Assembly (NCBI RefSeq): GCF_001712795.1
Contig: NZ_KV757612.1
Location: 1-53,835, forward strand
Direction: 5' to 3'
Source of the DNA: Nostoc sp. KVJ20
Lineage (GTDB): Bacteria > Cyanobacteriota > Cyanobacteriia > Cyanobacteriales > Nostocaceae
DNA length: 53,835 bases
The notes under the pieces are model-generated. The model made no database searches and was not told the origin of the DNA. It worked only from the letters and a program-made list of their open reading frames with translations. How positions within the stretch are numbered: the stretch's first letter is position 1; each line of letters begins with the position of its first letter. Position numbers and translations under genes: made by a program. This document shows, in pieces, positions 9,137 to 17,627 of this stretch.

Positions 9137-11389
9137 TTAGATAAAGATAGCCACGGGGTTAAGTGCTGTTTCAGAAATTGGTTCGGTCAGCCATCCCATT
9201 TTTACTGGAACGTCGTACAGACGCCCTGGTGCGAAACGCGCCCAAAAATGTCTCAGACCTGGAACCACTACTTTGACCACAGATAAGCCAATGTCCGGCC
9301 GAGTCTGATCTAAAACGAGCATTTCCAACCCCAGGCGCTCAACAACTGACTGACAAAGCAAAATGTCGTCTCGTAAATCGTCGGTTTGAGCTGATTTGTA
9401 ATCGCTGCGTCGCCGGGGCAAAATGCGATCGCACGGTGCAAGATATGGTTGGTTTGCTAGTGTAGCTGTGCGCCACCATTGGATTGCTTCTGGATCGTCA
9501 TAGCTGTAGCCTGTACCATCAGGTTTGCTGGTAGAGACACCAGGTAACATTTGATTTAATTCTGTTAATGCACGCACAATACCTAGTCTGGGGTCAAAAT
9601 GTGCCGCAGGTGCAAAGATGATATCTTCCAAGGGGCGATCGATACGGCGAGAAATTGCTATAAATGCTGGAATGTCAAGGTCGTTTGTTAAATCGAGAAC
9701 CCAAAGCTCTCGGTGAATACTATGATAATACTGCCTTAAATTTTGAATGTATGGATCGTCAAAGCTATCGAGGTCAACTGCTGGTTTTCGTAATTGGTTA
9801 TACCACCATGTAGCAACGCTATCTCGTTCTACTAGCTCCATAAAGCCTTGGAGAATTGCTTCTTCTTTGGTATTGCCAGCAGCAGAACCATTAGAATCTG
9901 GTAAGCAGAAGAAATGCTCCGGCAATGAAGGGTAGCTGTAATAACAGTAGCTAGTGGGTAAATAGCGGAATTCTTTGTGTGTCAATGACCACAGGGGAGT
10001 CCAGTCAATTTCGGCTTCCTGGTCAAAGGGTAGAGGAATCATATCTAAACGGCGATCGCGGGCGTTCCATTCGTCGCGATCGCGATACTGGGCTTCACTA
10101 AAGAGCATACAGTCTTGTGGGTTGATAGCCTGTGTCCCTAAAGCATCAGCACTGGTTTTGCGCCGAATTTCTTCACCGCGAAAAACGCCGGAATAGCGTT
10201 CAATTGCCTCGCAAAGGGCGCTGGCTTGGGCTTGTGCATCGGTAATTCCTTTGCCACAAGAGGAACCCCGAATGTGACGCCGTAGTTTTTGAAATGAGTC
10301 ATAGCGTACTGCCATGTTATGCCCAGACATGTAGACGTGCAAAGGTGAATTGTCTTGGTCTGTAACGCGAATTAAACTTTTAGCGATTCCAGTCAGTGGA
10401 CTAATGTGATGTTTGTTGTTTTTGAGTGTTTCTTCTGGGGATACAGCGCGATGTCCACCATCTGCAACAAAAGTTTTGCATACGCTATTCAGCACAACAG
10501 CACTTGGCGATCGAGATGCTTGATATTCTGCATCTCCACATTCTAGACACTGGGGACGGCGTACAACTGTATGTTCTTGTATTTGCAGCCTACCTGTATC
10601 AAATGTGATTAATTTATTCTTGAGTGTCGTATTCTCACCCAAGACTAACCATTTTGCTACCTCAATTGCAGCCATACTTAAACCCATGTTCATGGTTGCA
10701 GGTAAGGATGCTAAAGCAGGGTAGGGATGAATTCGTTTGTTAATCCGTCGTGCAAACTCTTCGACTTCGTAATTGTTACGCAATCTTTGAGCCAGACAGG
10801 CCCAACAACCGGTTTCTCCAGGTTGGAATAACGGCCCTATCCAAGAGTAAATACCGTTCGGTTTAGCAATTAACCAAGGTCTGCCAAGTTTTAGGGTATG
10901 TTGGTTAAACTCCTCTAAACCATCTTGAAGATAATCGTCAACAAGTGCAACTGAGAACTGGGCAGTTTCTATAGGTGCTATACGGATATAGAGTTTTTCT
11001 AAAAGAGTCAGAAATTCTTCATTGGGAACGTCACCAAAACAAGTCACACTCACAGTTTTAGCAGCCAAGACCTTGGCGAGGGTTTGCGTGTCTACCCCGA
11101 ATGTATTCCAAAATGCTGCGATCGAGTCTGGTAGACCTGTGAATGACTCTTCAATATGACCGTTACGCTCTAAAATCAGCAGAGCATGGTATATTTCAGT
11201 CTGCGAAAATTCGTCTTGTAGTTTGTCAACAATCTGCTCGGTGTGACGTTGCCCATCAATCAGAGGCATGATTCGGGCATACACACGACCAGACAAGGCG
11301 AAATAACGACCTTCTGCAATCAAGAGAACCTTGTCATTGCCAACAATTTCAACGTGTAGGTGGCTCTTCAGTTTGGGTTGTTTAATCAT
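9137..11389 (-). CDS. TOMM cyclodehydratase, E1-like/leader-binding domain fused to YcaO
   Basis: About 750 aa from the chosen start. The N-terminal third begins with an RRE-like region (LHVEIVGNDKVLLIAEGRYF) and then an E1-like ocin-ThiF domain whose two CxxC pairs (CWAC, CLEC) should hold structural zinc. The C-terminal half is YcaO, with ATP motifs SSCGKGITDAQAQASALCEA, IERYS and GNTKEEAILQGFMELVERD. It uses ATP to cyclise Cys/Ser/Thr to azolines. The C-terminus ends NPVAIFI rather than the Pro-rich PxPxP tail. The frame stays open to a TTG at 11527, but that stretch overlaps a palindromic repeat (11490-11522); ATG at 11389 with AGGA upstream is preferred. First of the four tightly packed modification genes. 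Confidence 0.9.
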   Translation of the reverse strand: MIKQPKLKSHLHVEIVGNDKVLLIAEGRYFALSGRVYARIMPLIDGQRHTEQIVDKLQDEFSQTEIYHALLILERNGHIEESFTGLPDSIAAFWNTFGVDTQTLAKVLAAKTVSVTCFGDVPNEEFLTLLEKLYIRIAPIETAQFSVALVDDYLQDGLEEFNQHTLKLGRPWLIAKPNGIYSWIGPLFQPGETGCWACLAQRLRNNYEVEEFARRINKRIHPYPALASLPATMNMGLSMAAIEVAKWLVLGENTTLKNKLITFDTGRLQIQEHTVVRRPQCLECGDAEYQASRSPSAVVLNSVCKTFVADGGHRAVSPEETLKNNKHHISPLTGIAKSLIRVTDQDNSPLHVYMSGHNMAVRYDSFQKLRRHIRGSSCGKGITDAQAQASALCEAIERYSGVFRGEEIRRKTSADALGTQAINPQDCMLFSEAQYRDRDEWNARDRRLDMIPLPFDQEAEIDWTPLWSLTHKEFRYLPTSYCYYSYPSLPEHFFCLPDSNGSAAGNTKEEAILQGFMELVERDSVATWWYNQLRKPAVDLDSFDDPYIQNLRQYYHSIHRELWVLDLTNDLDIPAFIAISRRIDRPLEDIIFAPAAHFDPRLGIVRALTELNQMLPGVSTSKPDGTGYSYDDPEAIQWWRTATLANQPYLAPCDRILPRRRSDYKSAQTDDLRDDILLCQSVVERLGLEMLVLDQTRPDIGLSVVKVVVPGLRHFWARFAPGRLYDVPVKMGWLTEPISETALNPVAIFI

Positions 11390-11489
11390 TAATGCACGAT
11401 CCTGGATTTTGCAACTATTACGATTGGGCGTTGCATATTTACCAAGCCCTTCTGGGGCGGAAACGGGGAATGAGGGGTTAGCGGTAGTT

Positions 11490-11522
11490 AGATCCCCAAC
11501 TTCTTGAAGAAGTGGGGGATCT
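11490..11522. repeat. Palindromic repeat just upstream of YcaO gene
   Basis: AGATCCCCAACTTCTT / AAGAAGTGGGGGATCT forms a near-perfect hairpin of about 15 bp per arm. This type of palindrome is scattered in cyanobacterial genomes. Its position argues against the TTG start of the YcaO gene at 11527. Confidence 0.6.
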
Positions 11523-11621
11523 TGCAACCTCAGTTCCCTTTCATTGCTTTTGTGGGATGGGACACAAAGCCTATTCCTTGTATTTCTGGATGGGCAAGAT
11601 GCTCATCCCACAAAAATTGTC

Positions 11622-11648
11622 CCTTGATTCAGCAACACTGAATTAAGG
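11622..11648 (-). terminator. Attenuator-like hairpin between precursor gene and YcaO gene
   Basis: CCTTGATTCAG (11622-11632) pairs with CTGAATTAAGG (11638-11648), 10 of 11 pairs, loop 5 nt. In the minus-strand transcript it lies about 113 nt past the precursor stop and is followed by GGGACAATTTTTG. It may terminate most transcripts, or protect a precursor mRNA, giving excess precursor over enzymes. The U tract is weak, so partial termination is the likelier reading. Confidence 0.4.
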
Positions 11649-11659
11649 AGGAATTGTGT

Positions 11660-11737
11660 ATGAATGATTTAGCAAATCGCAGATTTCGAGGTCTACAATC
11701 AGGTGACGATTCAAACCGTCATTTGATCGCATTCTAA
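11660..11737 (+). CDS. Possible 25-aa ORF with strong RBS
   Basis: AAGGAGGAATTGTGT precedes an ATG and 25 codons, MNDLANRRFRGLQSGDDSNR then HLIAF. It lies convergent to the precursor gene inside the repeat-rich gap. No family recognised. The RBS is unusually good, but the frame is short and may be a remnant of a longer gene. Confidence 0.2.
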   Translation: MNDLANRRFRGLQSGDDSNRHLIAF

Positions 11738-11760
11738 ATTCTCAATTCTGCTTCTAAGCA

Positions 11761-12144
11761 TTAACTACAGCTGTTTGACGATGCTGTGGAAGCTGAGGAA
11801 AGACATGAAGGTGTTGTGCAAGCTGAACTTGCAGTTGTTTGGCAACTAGCAGCTGCATATATAGCCATCGACAAGTCTTCATGTGACAATTCATCAGTCT
11901 GGGGGATGACGAGATAGAGAGTATGTGAGTTGCGTTCAGCTGGTATTTCTTCAAAAGACTTGCGAATTTCGATTTTCATATCCGATGGTATCTCTAAACC
12001 GTATTCCTCAAGTACAGATGTCGGTTCCGATACCAAACGGCTTTTGAACTCTTCGTCCACCATAGCCATTGCTGAAACTTGACTGATTACTTTCTGTGCA
12101 TCTTTCGTAGCTTCTTTTTCTACAAACAAGGTTGCGGTTTCCAT
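11761..12144 (-). CDS. NHLP-type RiPP precursor peptide with Cys/Ser/Thr-rich core
   Basis: 127 aa. Residues ~1-95 form a nitrile hydratase alpha-like leader: AMVDEEFKSRLVSEPTSVLE, EYGLEIPSDMKI, then HTLYLVIPQTDELSHEDLSM. The C-terminal core, from about AAASCQTTASSACTTPSC onward (LSSASTASSNSCS), has roughly 20 of 28 residues as Cys, Ser or Thr, suited to azole formation and dehydration. No GG or GA double-Gly site is present; AIYAAAS occupies the expected cleavage position. It lies directly upstream of the YcaO/SagB/epimerase/LanM genes and has an AGAGAGAC RBS. The leader call is strong; the exact core boundary is inferred. Confidence 0.88.
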   Translation of the reverse strand: METATLFVEKEATKDAQKVISQVSAMAMVDEEFKSRLVSEPTSVLEEYGLEIPSDMKIEIRKSFEEIPAERNSHTLYLVIPQTDELSHEDLSMAIYAAASCQTTASSACTTPSCLSSASTASSNSCS

Positions 12145-12216
12145 ACTGTCTCTCTTTTGATGTTTTGGTTGTGTTGGGTTGAATCTTGTAACAAGGGATG
12201 CAAAGAAACGATTTCG

Positions 12217-12633
12217 TTAAGCGACTGGTTGAGGAACTAGTCCAAAGGCAAGATGCATCCCCAGTGCATCTTGCTCATGCCATACTTCAACGATTTCGTT
12301 ATTTGCTATACGAGTGATTACAATCCCGGAAACTTCTGTTGTTTTTCCTGGTTGTGCATTAGGAACAACATCGCTGGAAATTGTGTAGCTATACCGTCCA
12401 ACTACTTTATCTCCACTCGCAAATACATCATGAACTTTCACATCAATGGGGCCTGCTTGTCTAGCAGCATTAACCGCATCTGCGCTCCCTGATATACTGA
12501 CATCCATACCGCTGCGACTGAGATTGTGTTCCAGTTCATCACAGAGTAATTCTTCTAAAGTCTTGTAGTCACCTTTGGTTAAGGCTTCTATATAACGAGA
12601 CATAATCTTCATGTTTGCTTCTGGATTTGACAT
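12217..12633 (-). CDS. SnoaL/NTF2-like small protein upstream of the precursor
   Basis: 138 aa from ATG 12633, chosen because AAGGAGTAAAAATC lies directly before it (the frame extends upstream to 12672). The pattern is the SnoaL/ketosteroid-isomerase-like cone fold: an N-terminal helix MKIMSRYIEALTKGDYKTLE, then strands with VHDVFASGDKVVGRYSYT, and the terminal VITRIANNEIVEVWHEQDAL. These proteins act as small hydrolases, cyclases or ligand binders. It lies 72 nt upstream of the precursor gene and is probably co-transcribed. No role in RiPP maturation is known to me for this position. Confidence 0.75.
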   Translation of the reverse strand: MSNPEANMKIMSRYIEALTKGDYKTLEELLCDELEHNLSRSGMDVSISGSADAVNAARQAGPIDVKVHDVFASGDKVVGRYSYTISSDVVPNAQPGKTTEVSGIVITRIANNEIVEVWHEQDALGMHLAFGLVPQPVA

Positions 12634-12677
12634 GATTTTTACTCCTTTTGAAAAATTACACGATTTGAACAATTTGC

Positions 12678-12796
12678 TTATACCAATTCCTGTAATATTG
12701 CGCTTTTTTTCACTTCAAAGCAATTTAGGAATTGCCCAAATAGTGTCTATTTTTGGGCAAGCTCTATAGGCGCATAATCATACAGGACTGGTATCA
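12678..12796. mobile_element. MITE-like element with ~24-bp terminal inverted repeats
   Basis: Left end ATACCAATTCCTGTAATATT matches the inverted right end, read as ATACCAGTCCTGTATGATTA, and both continue to TGCGC. The ~119-bp unit has an internal hairpin (TTGCCCAAATA / TATTTTTGGGCAA). It has no coding capacity and lies between the SnoaL gene and the cobalamin radical SAM gene, where it could affect the precursor promoter. Confidence 0.6.
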
Positions 12797-13343
12797 ATTG
12801 CAATCCTTATTTTCTAATTTCAACTTATGGAATTTTCCTTTAGTAAAGGAATATTATCTGCACTAAATTATAGAAATTTGTGTGCAAATAAAAGTAAATA
12901 TTGCATCTAATGACAATAAATATTCAGTTCCCTTACTAAATTAAAACCCATGCTCATCATCTTACCTGCAATGGGTGACACGAGATGAAATAAAAAAATA
13001 AAAAAAAGTTAAACTTTTTCCAATTCGTTTACGAATAAAACAGCAAATTAAATTAGACCCTCCATAACAGTTAAAACTGAAAATAAAGCGTCATTTTATT
13101 GGAATTAGTGACAAAAATTAAATAAAAATAACTACCACCACATTAGATATTTTGGTGGAGTATTGCACCCTATTAATTAAGAATTACCCTTCGATTTACG
13201 CTCGCAAACTTGCGTTAGCGAGTTTGCCAGACCCTCGTTTTTACAACGTCTCTGACAAAAGAAGACTTGCGCTTTACTGCATTATCGACGCAAAGTACCA
13301 CAACGGCAAGTTGCTTACGAATTACGAATTAGTAATTATTTGT
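12797..13343. other. Intergenic, very AT-rich, probable promoter of the SnoaL/precursor transcript
   Basis: No gene supported. A short CCACCA/TGGTGG hairpin near 13134-13157 is followed, in minus-strand reading, by a T-rich stretch and may end the radical SAM transcript. 13195-13240 holds a CTCGC...GCGAG dispersed repeat. The plus-strand frame here looks like repeat-derived noise. Confidence 0.4.
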
Positions 13344-15428
13344 TCAACCGTGGGCAACCAAAGCATTCTGTTGCTGAATTTCAAGTATTTGAAAGTTGTT
13401 TTTATAGCTGGAATTACGTCCAAAAACCATAGTATGAAACCATTTAATCCATCGTTCTTCTTCATTGCCATTTCCCCAATTAAAAGGTAATGTTAAACCT
13501 TCGTCTGTCCAAGATACATCGCTGACTTTAATCACCGTATTGGGAATACATTGCGGTTGTGCTAATGGAGTATATGAAACAAGACGACGTGCTGTCGTGA
13601 AGTAAGTTATCCAATCAAAGTTGGTGGTGAATATTTTTCCTTTGCTCTTATCATAACTTGGTAATACAATCAATTGTTTTTGGTATTCAACAACACTTTC
13701 TAGATTGCGAAAGTCCGGATATCTCTGCAATAAATATTCTTTTAGCGTGTCGAAAAAATATTCAAGTTGTAAACAGATTTGAATGAATATCCAATGACTA
13801 GGTTCTATTTGGTATTCAAATTGAGGAAATTGGGGGATATCCATAAAAGCGATCGCATCATCATTTGCCAAATAGGCCTGATAATTTTCCTGGACTGCTT
13901 GATACCAGTTTCTAGCAGGATTTATCTGTTGGATAAAATTATCAAATAAATCATTGTAAAACCGATCGTAAGGAATATTGTGGGTAAACCTGAGATAGAT
14001 GGCGATTAACTGCGTCACACTACAATTGTGTAGGGACTTAATGTAAGCTGCATAGGTATTCATTTTCACCCAATCATCAGATGAAAATGTCTTCGTCTTG
14101 ACGATGAGTCGGGATTTTGTTGTCAAGGGATCAAATGGCCCCCGCAGACGCATACCATGATTCAATAAAACGTAGCGATCGACTGTTTCAATTTCCCATT
14201 TTTGAATATAATCTGGTTCTGCTGCTGGTGCGTTCGGTAGTAAATTATAAGGAAAAACCCAATAATACGTGTGGATTCCCCATTCCATCAAATCTGAAAA
14301 ACAAGCTTTCCAATACTCGTATTTGTCTCCAGGAATTCCTAAAATTAGTTGAACATAGACTGGTATACCATCCTCCATAAGTTGCCGTGCGACTTCGTAC
14401 TGTTTTTGTGTAGAAATATTGGAACGGTTGGTAGCGGCTAAGACTTCTCGATTTGTGTGTTGGATAGATAGCACATGGGCTGACAAAAGACCAGTATTGA
14501 GAAACTTGTTAGCAATTGTCAACGCTCTGTCTGGATTATTTTTAGCCGTGTTGTAAGAAAAATATTTAGGAAAACCGTACTTTTTATTAGCAGCAATCAG
14601 GAGATCCGCAATTTCCATATCCCTTGGTAACATCCCAAAGTTGGCGTCAGCTGACATGACAAAGCCGATTTTCATTTGTCCAAACCATTCGATCTCGGCT
14701 TTGATCCTCTCCATCGGTAATTGCCGAATTTTTGACATCGTATTAGAACCCCAATCACAGTAGCTGCATTTGTATGGACAACCGCGATTGGTTTCCCAAA
14801 TGACAATGACATCACTACTAATAGAACTAAGCATCTCTTGATAGTAGGCGCTTTGCTCAATATAAGGGCTATGGTAGAATTCCGTTGGTATCTCAGTCGG
14901 CCCGGTGTAAATATGTCCTTTTCCGTCGGTTCCTGGGAGATAAAGTCCAGAAATATCTCCAAATAAGTTTTTATTAGCGATCAGTTCACCAGTGTCGTCA
15001 TATTCAAGGACTTTTTTGAGAATCTTGGTAAATGTGATTTCTCCATCCTTGACTGCAACCATATCGATATAAGGATATTTCTTAAAGAAATCTACATCTT
15101 TGTAATCTGGTTCTGGTCCTCCAGCGATTATTAAACATTGTGGGTGGAGAGCTTTGATTTGCTGTGCAATTAGGCATTGCAACTTCCAATTCCAGATGTA
15201 ACAACTTAGTACTAACACATCTATTGAGGTATCCTGATAAGGACGCAGAAGGGTTGAAACCTCTGCTACTTGGTTGATTGGCGAAAGCCAACGTACATAG
15301 TCTTTTCCAGTACCGTAGTTCTCCCAATAAGTCTTAAAAATACCCCACATTATGGGCAGGTATGGCAACCCCATCTCAACTAATGGTGGCTGGCTCACCA
15401 GAACGGTTTTACTCTTGACAGACAGCAT
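13344..15428 (-). CDS. Cobalamin-dependent radical SAM enzyme (putative RiPP C-methyltransferase)
   Basis: 694 aa. The N-terminal ~150 residues are a Rossmann-like B12-binding region (DVLVLSCYIWNWKLQCLIAQ, LIIAGGPEPDY, VKDGEITF). The radical SAM core follows with TNRGCPYKCSYCDWGS (CxxxCxxC, ~215). The C-terminal ~250 residues are family-specific. PoyB/PoyC-type proteins of proteusin clusters have this architecture and methylate unactivated carbons. The gene is co-oriented with the cluster but separated from the SnoaL gene by 710 nt. RBS AAGGGAG precedes ATG 15428. Methylation is inferred from context; related B12 radical SAM enzymes catalyse other reactions. Confidence 0.8.
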   Translation of the reverse strand: MLSVKSKTVLVSQPPLVEMGLPYLPIMWGIFKTYWENYGTGKDYVRWLSPINQVAEVSTLLRPYQDTSIDVLVLSCYIWNWKLQCLIAQQIKALHPQCLIIAGGPEPDYKDVDFFKKYPYIDMVAVKDGEITFTKILKKVLEYDDTGELIANKNLFGDISGLYLPGTDGKGHIYTGPTEIPTEFYHSPYIEQSAYYQEMLSSISSDVIVIWETNRGCPYKCSYCDWGSNTMSKIRQLPMERIKAEIEWFGQMKIGFVMSADANFGMLPRDMEIADLLIAANKKYGFPKYFSYNTAKNNPDRALTIANKFLNTGLLSAHVLSIQHTNREVLAATNRSNISTQKQYEVARQLMEDGIPVYVQLILGIPGDKYEYWKACFSDLMEWGIHTYYWVFPYNLLPNAPAAEPDYIQKWEIETVDRYVLLNHGMRLRGPFDPLTTKSRLIVKTKTFSSDDWVKMNTYAAYIKSLHNCSVTQLIAIYLRFTHNIPYDRFYNDLFDNFIQQINPARNWYQAVQENYQAYLANDDAIAFMDIPQFPQFEYQIEPSHWIFIQICLQLEYFFDTLKEYLLQRYPDFRNLESVVEYQKQLIVLPSYDKSKGKIFTTNFDWITYFTTARRLVSYTPLAQPQCIPNTVIKVSDVSWTDEGLTLPFNWGNGNEEERWIKWFHTMVFGRNSSYKNNFQILEIQQQNALVAHG

Positions 15429-15526
15429 ATTTCTCTACTCCCTTGTTAATTCTGTGTTTGAATGGTGTGTAATGGTGTTGTTACATGAATTAAAAAAGGT
15501 ACACCTTCTCTCCGTAGAGTAGATTA

Positions 15527-15769
15527 TTAGTCTTCAACTTTGTAGTTGTCTGGCTTGTCCGACTGAATCATGCGATTAAGTACCACAACTCCAGTTGAAT
15601 CCACTACTACATGAATAACCTTATTCTTTGGAACTATCGGTAGTTCCAAAGATAGTTTGTTTAAACGACGGGACACCATAGAGCGATCCGGTACTTCTAG
15701 CTCAATACTCACGATCATAAATAGTGCTTCTAAAAATCCTTGTGTTTGTCGTCCTGGTAGATGAAACAC
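15527..15769 (-). pseudogene. IS5-family transposase fragment
   Basis: PGRQTQGFLEALFMIVSIEL, VPDRSMVSRRLNKL and HVVVDSTGVVV match the internal part of IS5/IS1031-type DDE transposases (the VDSTG Asp is the first catalytic residue). Both ends are missing, so it is a remnant. It marks the upstream edge of the RiPP cluster. Confidence 0.7.
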
Positions 15770-16219
15770 CGATCAAATCGTTATTTGATAATATAGATTG
15801 CACATTTATGTTTTCTTCCTCTTCTTCTGCGTCTTTACCCCCATCAATTTTCCATGACTTGGAGCTAATTCATTAAATAACTCAAAAGTTAAGCAAAGAA
15901 AACCTTACTGTAAGTCTTGCGGATACAGCAGAAATCATTTAGGCGTTTTTAACTTAGTTCCTAATAATCCTGGAATCAATACTAATAGACATTTTTAGGC
16001 ATTTCTTTTTCCTTTCTTTGTTGAATTTCTCTAGATAAGACTTGAAAATTGAGAATTAACCTGATGATATAGAGCTAATACCATAAAAATATACATCTTA
16101 TAAGCTGTTAATACAATGATAGTTAAGCAATAATTAACAAATTCGGTGGGTTTAAGTCCCCCGGTTCTATAAGTGCTGTACGTTCGCTCATTTTTGAAAG
16201 GTGAAAGGAATTAATGCCT
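15770..16219. other. Non-coding with a possible zinc-ribbon transposase remnant
   Basis: On the plus strand, 15861-15944 reads VKQRKPYCKSCGYSRNHLG without start or continuing frame. The K-Q-R-x-x-C-x-x-C-G pattern resembles the N-terminal zinc ribbon of IS1-like transposases. Nothing else is supportable. Confidence 0.3.
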
Positions 16220-16565
16220 TACAGCTATTTTCAAGTAATTGAACCACAAGTCAGGTAAACTAGACATGAAGTAATTGTTTGATTCGATGCCAGTATCTTA
16301 CTCAGAGGATTTGCGTCGTCGTGTGATTGCAGCGTGGGAAGCTCATGATGGCTCTCAACGCCATTTAGCTCAAAGATTCAAGGTCAGCTTGTCATTTGTA
16401 CGAAATCTACTACGTCAGTATCGCCAAAATGGAGAAATTGAGGCGAAACAACGTGGGGGATACCAAAAGCCAACAATTCAAAACGAACATCTTAGCCTGA
16501 TTAAGTCTTGGGTGGAAGAGAAAAATGATTTGTTGCTTTCAGAGTTATGCATTGGGCTTTGCCCT
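16220..16565 (+). pseudogene. IS630-family element, left end and truncated transposase
   Basis: The outer end at 16219-16220 reads TACAGCTATTTTCAAGTAAT. A frame from ATG 16287 encodes MPVSYSEDLRRRVIAAWEAH, a helix-turn-helix (SQRHLAQRFKVSLSFVRNLL) and SWVEEKNDLLLSEL, the N-terminal DNA-binding part of IS630 transposases. The frame then runs into unrelated sequence near 16549, so the DDE domain is absent. It abuts the 3' end of a plasmid-type pseudogene. Confidence 0.75.
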
Positions 16566-16569
16566 GTTA

Positions 16570-17422
16570 GATAAGGTCGATTCACCTTCCCCGACGACTG
16601 CAACAGACTTTTGACTGTCTCCTCTAGTGAATCTGAATACACTCGACTGATGCGATCGCAAATTACCTGCATCTGCTCACACTCGGCAGGCAAGTAGTTG
16701 TACGGCTTCAGATACTGCAATCCAACGGTATACTCACCATCCCACATTCTCACGCTGCAACTAAAGTCATTCACTGCGCTGACAATAGCCCAGCACCCAC
16801 CTTTGCCTCTCAGATCAGGATTGTCCTTAGCAAGGATTTGGCAGACTTCGCCGATTTGGTAAGTATTGGGTACTTGGGTTCGCTCCATAATCCTTTGCAC
16901 CACATCTTTGACGATTCTACCAGTTGGCACTTTAGAGCCAGCAACTTATACTGCTCTTAGCCATGCTTCCTGCTGTTCCTGGGGTTCAAGCTTTGTCATG
17001 GGTCGAACTTGTCCCTCTGCTGTGGGCAATTTGTGATCAAATTGATCACAAATTTCAACCAAGTTATCAAAAACAACAGCCGCATCCATTAAAAGATAAG
17101 ACTGGCGACGACTATGAGCAAATCTCTCCCGGCAATATTCCTCAAATGTTTTATGCGTCGAACGGTATAGTCTGCGATCGCGTAATTCCGCCAGTGCCTT
17201 CCCCGCTTCAAAAACTGCTCTCTCCACTTTGCGTTCCAAGTGTTGGCGATCGCGCAGTTCTTCTTCTGTCAACTCTGGAACTTCAACAGCAGTAACCGTA
17301 ATTGTTGCTGAACCTGGGTTTTCTTCAAGGGAGATATCCTCTTCTACAAGGTCATCAGTTGGTGTGCTGTCACTGGATACGGCAGAGGTGGCTTTTTTGC
17401 GCTTAGAGGTTGGTTTAGTCAT
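16570..17422 (-). pseudogene. Plasmid-type conserved protein, interrupted by an in-frame TAA and cut by IS630
   Basis: Two frames in the same phase (17422-16949 and from 16945 on) are separated only by TAA at 16946-16948; ...EAWLRAV-stop-VAGSKVPTGRIVK reads on smoothly. The first part has a charged N-terminus and LRDRRLYRSTHKTFEEYCRE, like DUF3102-type or plasmid partition-associated proteins. The second part has VPNTYQIGEVCQILAKDNPD and WDGEYTVGLQYLKPYN. The 3' end is replaced by the IS630 fragment. Not functional as full length unless the TAA is read through. Confidence 0.65.
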
Positions 17423-17502
17423 TATTCCACCTCTAGCGGAACAGTGCTTGAACGAATATCGAGTTGTGCCATGATGGGGGTGTGATTAAATTGATATTAA
17501 TT

Positions 17503-17533
17503 CCCCAAACCTTTTGCTGAGGTTGGGGTTTTT
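17503..17533 (+). terminator. Hairpin with T tract
   Basis: CCCCAAACC (17503-17511) pairs imperfectly with GGTTGGGG (17521-17528), followed by TTTTT. There is no clear plus-strand gene just upstream, so it may be a leftover. Confidence 0.3.
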
Positions 17534-17627
17534 CATTGGCTGGTTTGCATATTTCATATTGGCATCTGCGGTAATCATCCTTGTTGCTTTTTCGGCTTTA
17601 GCATTGTCTCTACATCCCCGTATATAA

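Noticed and set aside
11389..11527. N-terminal extension of the YcaO protein to the TTG at 11527
   Set aside because: The extension is encoded by a palindromic repeat and has no YcaO/E1 similarity; ATG 11389 is better.
13152..13490. 112-aa plus-strand frame before the B12-radical SAM gene
   Set aside because: It overlaps the 3' end of the radical SAM gene and a dispersed repeat, has no RBS and no protein-like pattern.
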